From the NCBI GenBank assembly GCA_019843655.1, contig JACDQD010000008.1, positions 10,016,442-10,080,441 on the forward strand: a stretch of 64,000 bases of DNA, in the 5' to 3' direction. The stretch comes from Lethocerus indicus (taxonomy: Eukaryota; Arthropoda; Insecta; Hemiptera; Belostomatidae). The notes below the pieces were generated by a model that was given only the letters and a program-made list of their open reading frames with translations, was not told where the DNA came from and made no database searches. This document shows, piece after piece, positions 55,688 to 64,000 of the stretch. The position numbers and the translations under genes were made by a program. Positions within the stretch are counted from its first letter, which is position 1. Every line of letters starts with the position of its first letter.

Positions 55688-58551
55688 CTGCAAACAGAAA
55701 AACAACCGTGTTTACTAAATTGTTCACAAGGGGGGGTGGGAGAAGACTTGATTATAACAGGGTTCAAATACCGTCAAAGCAATGCATTTGATTTGGAAGT
55801 GCATCAAATTAAAATAAATAATACAGTTAAAGAAATTGCAAAGAATTTTACTTACTAACCAGGGATAGGAATTAAAGTACTTTATTTACTCGAAAGTAAA
55901 AAATTGTTTTTTTGAGGGTAGCTAAACGTATAAAAACGGCCACAACACAACTGGTAAATAAAAATGATGCCTAATACATTAATTAATAATAAAACTGAGG
56001 CCAAATGTATTTTATAAATGAAAACTAAGGCGAGTTTGATTGTGGTCTGTGACCACGGGAAAAAATTCGTTTCGCCTATTATTTGCTTTTTCATTTGTAA
56101 TAACGACATAATATCTGGTGAAATTCAATGATTACGGCTTGGACTCGAGGCTATGAATCTCGCATCGTCTCCGATCGAAATGAATGGACCAAAATGGAAA
56201 TGAATGGCAGTAGTAGCCGGATAGCGTAAGATGAGTGAGTGTCACGCTCACTGCTCGGAAAGTTTGGCCCTTGAGCGGAGGGCCACGTTATTCGAATTCT
56301 GGCGGCCGCCGTTGGCCGTCGGCGCCCCTTCACCCACCGCCGTTTTAGACATCTATTCGGGAAAAGGGGGCGCGGGCTGAAAAGGGGGTGGAAGAGCGAT
56401 AAAGGGGACGGCATTTCTATTTTGTAACCGGAATCACTATATACCGACTCGCCCTTGGGTCGAAGGTTAAGTACCCCCCCGGAGTCACTCACTCTCACCG
56501 CAAGGCTGAGCGTTCAAGAACCGTCAAGTCTACGGTTACCGACAATCTGATCTGTTATATATTCATTTCGACTACTCCGCATTCAACTACTGAGAACAAA
56601 GACGAATTCCCGCCTGAACTTTCTCAAAGTTTTTTCGGTACTCTGTTGGGAGAAAGTGAAATAAAAGGGGCGTCACAAAGTAGCTCGTCATTTCGGGCCG
56701 CTTCTAAATTCGGACTCGCGGTTATGAAATCGGCGATTTTTTTGTGCCGATCACCGGAAAGGGGGAGGGAGGGAGGCAGAGCTGGCGGGGGGAAATGAAC
56801 TGTCGCAAGGAAAACCAACGAGTGGTACTATTGAATTTCGCTGACAGTGTTGGTCCGCACGTGGCCCTCGTGCTAAACAAAGGTAGGGCCACCGACAGGA
56901 CGACGCACTTTGACCAGCTGCTGCCAACGCCTCGAACACCGTTTTCCCTCGGCTAATTATCCCCTCGGTTAATTTTTTCCTTCGCCCGCCGACAATGGGC
57001 GCGTGACATATCGACGCATCTATCGCGGTTTGGACTTGGGGCGAAAGAAGAACGTGACGCGAGATAAAAGAGGCTATACGATTTATTTAAATAAATCGAT
57101 CGGCGCCGATTGCAACTCGGATAGCGGTCGCTTTTCCGATTAACCGAATTTGAATTGAGTAGATCCGGGACTCGATTGGAATTACACGGCCCTGGGAAAT
57201 TTCTCCTCCCCCGGTGCCAACAAGTTGAGTGGAATCGCGTTGTTCACTCACGATGTTTACACTCGTGGGGCTAAAGGTATGCGGTTGAATAAATATTGTA
57301 ATCTGTCCGGTATGGGGACAACAACACTGTTATCAGAATGGGGCCAGTCCTACGGCCACCCTCGCCTCCGGGTCGCCCGGTCCTGCAGGTTAAACTCGGT
57401 GACCCGAATTTACGCCCCTTTACTAAACATACATTTACACCACATTTAAAAAACAGTTCCAGTTTTTGAATGAGTAGTTCTTTGTCGCGGCATTTCAAAG
57501 AACCATAACACCGGAGGATTTTTCATTCAGTATCTTTCCCATCCCTCCTGTGCGTTCGCCTAGGCTAATCATTAAACTGAGACTCATATCGTCGCGGTTA
57601 CAACGTCAACGGCCGGTGGAATAGAAGTTAGCTTTCGGTAATTAAGGCGAAGGAGACAAACGACAGTCACAGCCACGACTTTCCATTCTTACGCTAGACG
57701 CTTCTTAGAACTAGTAGAAAATGGAAACGTTTATAATTGTTTTTTCGTACAATTACAGAGTATAATAATAATGTAAGAAATGGGCGACAGAAATTATGTT
57801 TTACTTAGGAACTTGACGATGTAACTCCGTGTAAATCGAGGTGAAATTATGTAGGAAATACGTTATATAAGGATTTATTTCTTAAATAACGAGCGAACGT
57901 CAGATAACTCTCCCGATTTCGTGCGGGTGAATTGCACACCAGGTAACGGTCCGGTGGTTCCGAGAACGATCTGGAGGAACCTGTTCTAAGATCGCGCTAA
58001 GCCAACTACTCCATTATTATGTAGGCCCTCGAAAAAACAATTTTTTACTCGGGAATAACAAAAATACAACAGTAGGATCGGGCTCGAATGAAACTAGGAG
58101 CGAGAAAGGCTCCTTAAGAGAGTATTGTTAAGAAAAGCCGGTGGTAACTTACTTGATCGTTGTTGCACATATTGTACTGCGAAGAGTTGTTGGAGGCAGG
58201 GTTGGAGTACCTCCAGAAGAAGGGAGGCGGCAGTTGGGGTTCTGCGGGAGCCGGGGGCGGAGGCGGGGGCGGCGCGGTCACGACCACGGTGGTCGTCTCC
58301 GAAGTCTGTATGACGTTGTTGTTGTGGTTGGTGGTGACGGTCCCTCCGTGCTCTTCACGCTTCCTCAGCTTGCTGCGAACCAAACGGACCGCGATCAGAG
58401 TCGAACCGTTACTACTCATCATCTTCAAACTGTTCCTCAGCGCCCCGCAATTGAACCGGTTCTTGACCGATTTAGCGTCCGCGTCTTTCTTGTCTTTGGG
58501 ATTTGTCGGGAAAGTGAACACACCACCGAAAGTAACGCTTTTCGTCGACAT
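55520..58551 (-). CDS. Unrecognised 188-residue protein with Pro-rich middle and basic C terminus
   Basis: Two exons, 58153-58551 and 55520-55687, joined in phase 0 by a CAA|GTAAGT donor and a TTTGCAG acceptor. The ATG sits in a good ACCATG context. Residues 1-65: MSTKSVTFGGVFTFPTNPKD, then NRFNCGALRNSLKMMSSNGS and TLIAVRLVRSKLRKREEH. Residues 93-112 are a proline run ending FFW; 113-133 are Asn/Ser-rich. The second exon gives SECKGFRKNLRGKWKRLVKK, a lysine/arginine block that could be a nuclear-localisation or RNA/DNA-binding segment, then YTIPAELREQLKQIYVY. No signal peptide or membrane segment. I do not recognise the family; clean splice sites and sustained open frames in both exons support a real gene. 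Intron 2.47 kb. Confidence 0.75.
55688..58152 (-). other. Intron of the 188-residue protein gene
   Basis: GT-AG intron; CpG rises steeply above about 55.9 kb. Several open frames of 60-115 codons occur on both strands, but none has splice sites or recognisable sequence. I see no transposon. Confidence 0.6.
58153..58551 (-). CDS. Exon 1 of the 188-residue protein gene
   Basis: 133 codons from ATG to a consensus GTAAGT donor. Frame-shifted and antisense open frames cover the same bases because of the proline/glycine-biased GC-rich sequence; the minus frame has the better start context and splice site. Confidence 0.75.
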
Positions 58552-58792
58552 GGTAACTGCTAGGGGAATACTTAAAATTTATAAATCGCTTTGGTTTAGA
58601 TATTATCACAGACGTTTTTGTTTCGGTCCCGAGTACACACCCGCACGAACGAGGTTAGCACGACAGGCACGGCAACACACAGAACCACAGGAATATCCAA
58701 TCGAGTGTGTACAGCACGAAGACCGTATGCGATATATCACTACGTCGGAGGATAACCATTTGTCTACTTGACCGGCCGAAAGTCTAGAGCCT

Positions 58793-58854
58793 AGTGAAAG
58801 ACATTGGGGCCGCCCCGCCAGGACCCGATTATTTAAACGGTGAACAGTGACGTA
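58793..58854 (-). promoter_or_regulatory. Candidate core promoter of the 188-residue protein gene
   Basis: Upstream of the minus-strand ATG lie a CRE-like TACGTCA (plus strand TGACGTA, 58848-58854), a TATA-like TTTAAATAAT (58828-58837) and an initiator-like TCACT (58793-58797). Spacing from TATA to the initiator is about 40 bases, slightly longer than usual. The arrangement would fit an inducible gene, but it is inference. Confidence 0.35.
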
Positions 58855-58897
58855 GTAACAAGCACCGCGCCCCACCATTGGTCCCCCACCACCCGAT

Positions 58898-58952
58898 ACT
58901 ACCACCACTACCACCACTACCACTACCACTACCTCTACCACTACCTCTACCG
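58898..58952. repeat. (ACC/ACT)n simple repeat
   Basis: Imperfect trinucleotide repeat of ACC, ACT and CTA-type units just upstream of the candidate promoter. It accounts for the Gly/Ser/Val-repeat open frames on the minus strand here. Confidence 0.85.
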
Positions 58953-58979
58953 CTAGCCCACCAACCACCCCCCACCACA

Positions 58980-61900
58980 CCACTCACAGACTTACCACAC
59001 AGCGTAAAATCCCGCCGCACTCGGCTCTGGGTTTTTGACTAAAGCCCGGTTTGGGGTTTCATAATCGGGACAGGAAACAGATTTATGGCGTTGGACAGGA
59101 GCGCCTGTAATATTTGTAAAAAGTGAGTCACGCCAGTTATCGGATTTTGTGCATCGCGTTTTCCAGAATTCTACGAAAAACTATATATCTGGAAATTTCT
59201 GTCCCCCGAAGGCCCATACCTCGTATTGTGGACGTCAATATATATTAATAATACGCCGGTGAGTTATAATAAAGGTTCGCGGGGTGATGAGCCGCATGCA
59301 GTTAGTTAACCCGCTTAATTATCCCGCTCGACAGTGGGCATTATCCTCGTGAACCGATTTTTTGTCGGGTCAAAGAACTGGAGCGATGGCATGGGGGTTG
59401 CCGCGGCAAGTTCATGGGGAGAGGGGAGGGCGGACCTTAGGAGACCATTGTCCACGTCGTTCTACATCTCCTACGTAGTAATAGAGAATATTATTTAAAT
59501 AAGTGTTATACGAACGAATGCTTTAAGACAGAAATAATTTCCATTTCTATTGCGAAACCGATCGCGGTTTCAATTTGCGCCATTCGACATGTCTAGTAGT
59601 ATCTTCGCTGTCTAATGTTATACCTATATCTCGAAAGAAACACTTAACACGGTCGAAATTGCAGTGGCTCGGAGGTTGATGACAGTTCGGTCAGCTCGGA
59701 CCGACTGAAGTTACCGATTTTCCCTAATTAGATTAAATATTGTCCAGGAGTTCTCTTTCGATTAATAGGTTTTAGTTCTTCTATCTCCCAATTCTTTTCC
59801 CTTCAGTTTCTAATGTACAAAGTCAGGGACCCAACTGTCCTACTGAGAATGCCGATCTTACTCTAATACTTAAAGAGTAAGTTAAGTTGTGCTCATTGAC
59901 TGGATACGTTTCGGAAAACTGGAAGAATAGAAACAGAATGCCGGTGACCTTAAGCGGGGCGGTTGCGAATTTCCCCGCGCTGGCGTCCTGAAACGCAAGA
60001 GAACGGAGTGTCCTTAATCGGGCCGCCGTTTTCTTCTTTTTATTATCCGTCCTTAATAAGAGCGAGTTTATCCCGACCGAGGGGCGGGCCCTTGGACCGT
60101 ACCCACGTTAAGATATTAGACAATTTTATTACATTTGGCAGAACTTAACTGCATACATTTACGCTCTGGGTGGCGTAAAATTGCTTACCGCGTTACTAAC
60201 GGAAGTTGAACGATGCCTAGATAATATTATAATTTCATGGTTTATATAATGATAATTCTATTTTGTGACCGAAGGCTCACAAATAGGTATAGATATGTCC
60301 AAGAGACGATGCGTACATGGGGAACGTGTGATCGGTGTTGTGGGTAGACACGCGGTCTGCAAACGTGGGTCGCCGTCAAATTTGATATTTTCCCAGGGCA
60401 TAGGATCCCACCGTTTCGAATGGCCGGGACACGCTCTCAGAAACGTGCGGTGCCCCAGTTGTCGCCTAAACAGAGCGTACGCGGCCGGGAAGGGTGCCCG
60501 AGGGCCCATATGGGACCCTCCCTCTCACCCTCCTATCCGAGTGTAATATCCGAGCCACTCGCGCTCGGCCCACCATTATGAATGGGGGAGTGAACCTCCC
60601 ACATGAAACCTATCACCGGGTTTCAACAAACAACAAACTCCCCCTCGAAATACAACTTGTAAAGCCTTATTATTGCGTCGCAATACCGTTCATTAACTAT
60701 TAATACAAATAATTCGTATTATAAATAACGAATATTTTATTGCGGTAGCGCATGTCGAGTTGTTCGTTCTAAAATTAAAAAGTGTTCCGATGTAGAGTCA
60801 GTCTCGATACAATGTAACGATTAAGAACTAGATGGGTACCTCACTCTCGTGAAAGGCGAGGGCTTATCTCTTTTGTGAAAGGTGAAATAATTTTCACTTT
60901 TTTTTATTCCCGGGAGAAAAACGGCGGTTCTCAGATAACCGCGGTCATTGAAAAGTTCCCAGTTTTCTCGGTCGCCTGAACAATGCCGCGATTCTAAAAT
61001 TTGTATTACGACCCTGTTGCTGGGCCGGGGCCATTAATGCGGGGGGAGGCAGCTATCGAAAGGGGGTGGGTTCGAGGGGTAAACGACCTCTCCGCAATCT
61101 CCCGCCCTGAAGCTCGCCCAGAGAAAGCGAGTTCCCACGGCCAATGGGCATCCATCGAAAACAGAAATTGGTTCCTCTTTCATAATGTGAGAATATTTTC
61201 CGCGTTCGCCAGTCACGGTCTTTACCGAGCCGTTTTACCCAGCGCGGTAGGCCCACCCAATCGGTATTCGAAACGGGGAACGGAGATTCAAATAGTGGGG
61301 CTCCAAGAGCGTCCTTCACGGGTCAATGCGACGCAGGAGTAGTATATTAAGCTGCCGTAGTCGCGGCCCATCCCTTGTTTCTTCCTTTGCTACACGCGTT
61401 TTGATTTCACACCGGCAGCTCCTACGCATTTACCGAGTAAGTATAAACTGTTCTTATAATATCGTAAAACAACGGAGCAGCGATGGCGTCCAAACGTAAT
61501 AATTACCTACGAGTGGGTAGACAGCGCGGATCTTGGTCGTAGACCAGTATTCCTTAGAAGTAGATGTGTATGTGTGGTATATGTCACGTGGTCGATCCGT
61601 CACCGATCTCGACAAATGAGCCTAATTAAAAGATGTGGAACCGCGCTAAAGAGTCGCGTGGAGGGCCCCTTTATTTTACCAACCGTCTGCGTCATCCGGT
61701 ATAATTTTAGTCGGCGAAAAATACCCGGTCTTTTTTGTTAACGCCGGGCTTTCGTCCGGTTGGATTCTTCCAACAAACATTGTACATTCACCCAGTTTCA
61801 TCGTTTAATTTAGAATCAAATGAAATTTTCAATGAATGGATACTTTCCAACGAGAGTGAGAAGTTATTAACTGTTGGGGACTGCGACGCCTTGTTTTACG

Positions 61901-64000
61901 TCGCCGAAACGTTATTCGCCGGCGAACTTAAAAAAAAGAAAGAAAATTAAAATCGTTAGATATTTATCGGGAGGTCCTTGACGGTTCGGAACCCACAACT
62001 GACGAGAACGGCCAACGGGGATATGGGAGTCTGCTTTACTCGGAAGGCATGGGGAAAGAGTTCTCAGGGGTTGACCTCGCAAGGTGTAACTTCTACCGAG
62101 AAGAGCCGGAAAAAAGAAATCTCAAGAGCCACTAGCAGACTTTGCTCGGAGCCCGGACAATACTTCTTAAGGAACTAATAAATAAATCATAAAGTTTCCA
62201 TTTCATTTCAGTCGCGTATTCAGACCTACGATAAAACGGTTTCAATTTATAACAATAAATAATTTATATCGCTTACGGGGTTCAATGGACTAATAACGTA
62301 ATGCTATTGACGATGGGGAGAAGCCAAAACTTATATATAATAGCCTCGAACGACTAGGCTGAAATCCGCACGAGTAAACAAGAAAAACACTATCAGTCAT
62401 AATTTTTTTCTTAAACCGAATATATATCGAAGAAAATTCCGTAATTTCGCCTGTAGAACTGCCTATAGAATCATATTTGTTTATAGATAATAATATCTGC
62501 ACTGGGCTCACAGAAGTACCCTTTTCATTTACAGGTAGGATTCCATCAATTACGCATATACTAACCGTTTCATTCATTGACAAGAGCGAAGAAGACAACA
62601 CATATCGCACGATAAGCTGGACGATGATTCACGGGGTCGGAAAGGATGACCGAACAAACAGATCAAGTGTTTTTAGCTAATTCAATTAAAATATTTTTCG
62701 TAATTTCTTCAACTGGGCCGCCCTTTAGTCAGCGGACAGTTGCCGAGCCAATCTAGCGCGCGGCCTTATCTGCAATCAATTTAGATTTGTAGCTGTTCCT
62801 CTTTCAAATATTGAAATCTTACTAAATTTTACGTCTGAATTCAAATAACTCGGCCGCCCGATAACATGTCAAGTGGCACTTCATGTGGAAAATAAAGGTA
62901 AATATTTTTACGAGTTTTGTCATATCATATATATAATTACTGTCACTACACCGTATTATCCATACTTGCTAATTGGCGGACTGACGTTCTTCATTATCCA
63001 AATGTTCCAGTTTTATTCCTTTTATTGTTCCATTCAGCCCAAAATAGACCGGCAGAATCGAATTCAATTTCAATGCAATATCACTGTTGGTACAAGGTCG
63101 TTGCAATTACCCCGTTTTATTGCTCCCATTTATGAGATGCGAATCGGTCTTTGTCGGCGAAATCAAAAGTGAGTCATTGCGGGCAGGAAGCGGTGGCCCT
63201 CAATCCTTTTGGGACCGGGGCCAAAAACAGGAGCCGTTCCCATTTTTAATTTTTGTTTTATTTACCTACTAAACCGAGCTCACGAAATTCAACTGGGGTG
63301 CCACGTTTTAGCGCGTCGGGAGATCTAAGGAACGTAAAGAAAAAAGTTATTTCAAGGCGAATTTTTCAGTTTGAATTGTTCGCAGATGTAAAAAATAAAT
63401 CATCCGACCCGAAATTACAAATAAATTTACAAGAACACCATTTCCCCAAAATGTTGTCTCGTTACCTCCCGGGGTTTATCAGAGTTTAGTTACGGGGGTC
63501 AACGCGCTGTATCCACGATACGAATCTATTCCGGGAAATACATGAAAGAGTTGGCTACCTTTCAGACGACCCGGATGACCGATGTCCCTTCTGGGAGTTC
63601 CGCGAAGAGTCGGAGTGCAGTGGTTCTGGACCGCTTTCGTAACGGCCGATATAACTCAGACTGACTTTACCTCTGTTGTAATCGGCTTCCTAGCGGTCCC
63701 CCTTATACATCTGATGCCCTTTTGGAACCAATCCATATTTTTCTATCTTTCTTTAAATACACTATCCGATCCTTCACAATATAAATGTTTACTAATGCAA
63801 TAACATCTTCAAGTTGGTTAGATGTCGGAAGTTCCACCTGAGGGAATATCCCGATGTGAAATAATTACGGACCAAATATTGTTTCGCTAGCGTTTTATCG
63901 CCATTCCTTCGCGGAGCTGCACGACACCTCCGATCCAATATGAGTTCCTGTTTCATTGCCGCCACTGACGAGCGTTGTCGATCGTGTAGAAAACTGACCG
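58980..64000. other. Intergenic region with no gene recognised
   Basis: CpG-rich, apparently single-copy DNA. Open frames are short and on both strands, without family similarity or matching splice sites. An E-box GTCACGTGG lies near 61583-61591. It may be intron or upstream region of a neighbouring gene. Confidence 0.5.

Noticed and set aside
58606..59020. Minus-strand Val/Gly/Ser repeat frames
   Set aside because: Encoded by the ACC/ACT simple repeat upstream of the 188-residue gene.
1..64000. tRNA, rRNA, CRISPR arrays and bacterial or viral operons
   Set aside because: Scanned by eye for tRNA B-box words, regular repeat-spacer arrays and dense collinear genes; none supported. Gene structure is that of an animal genome.

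Overview
The window is nuclear DNA from an animal, almost certainly an arthropod and most likely an insect. Evidence for this is the split genes with GT-AG introns, metazoan-only protein families (an SH3-SAM adaptor of the SASH/SLY family and a HERC4-type RCC1-HECT ubiquitin ligase), a Penelope-like retroelement fragment and a hAT-type MITE. I cannot name the species. Strong local CpG depletion over one gene body and normal or high CpG elsewhere suggest a genome with active gene-body DNA methylation, which argues against Drosophila-like flies.

Layout. From 1 to about 40.4 kb lies the 3' part of a plus-strand SASH1-like adaptor gene. Eleven coding exons (7056 to 38961) are joined by phase-compatible introns, one of them 18.6 kb. 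The gene enters the window already inside the coding sequence, so its start is upstream. Its introns hold a truncated Penelope-like element (about 28.75-29.34 kb, minus strand) with a hammerhead-like motif, and a 131-bp hAT MITE with 8-bp target-site duplications (34.77-34.90 kb). One SASH1 exon (33345-33705) changes reading frame inside a GC-rich glycine/histidine stretch, probably an assembly indel.

From 50.65 down to 42.14 kb on the minus strand lies a complete HERC4 orthologue. I resolved 21 coding exons that join in frame to 1052 codons plus stop, almost the length of the human protein. It has an N-terminal RCC1-like propeller and a C-terminal HECT domain with catalytic Cys1020. Two introns require GC-AG splicing. 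The gene is convergent with the SASH1-like gene.

From 58.55 to 55.52 kb on the minus strand is a small two-exon gene for a 188-residue protein I do not recognise. It has a proline-rich middle and a very basic C-terminal block. A TATA-like box and a CRE-like site lie upstream. Between it and HERC4 is an AT-rich, CpG-poor stretch with a diverged direct duplication of 600-750 bp (51.69-53.05 kb). From 59 to 64 kb I see no gene.

The three genes do not form a pathway that the sequence shows. One is a signalling scaffold, one a ubiquitin ligase, one is unknown. I found no tRNA, rRNA, CRISPR array or viral gene.
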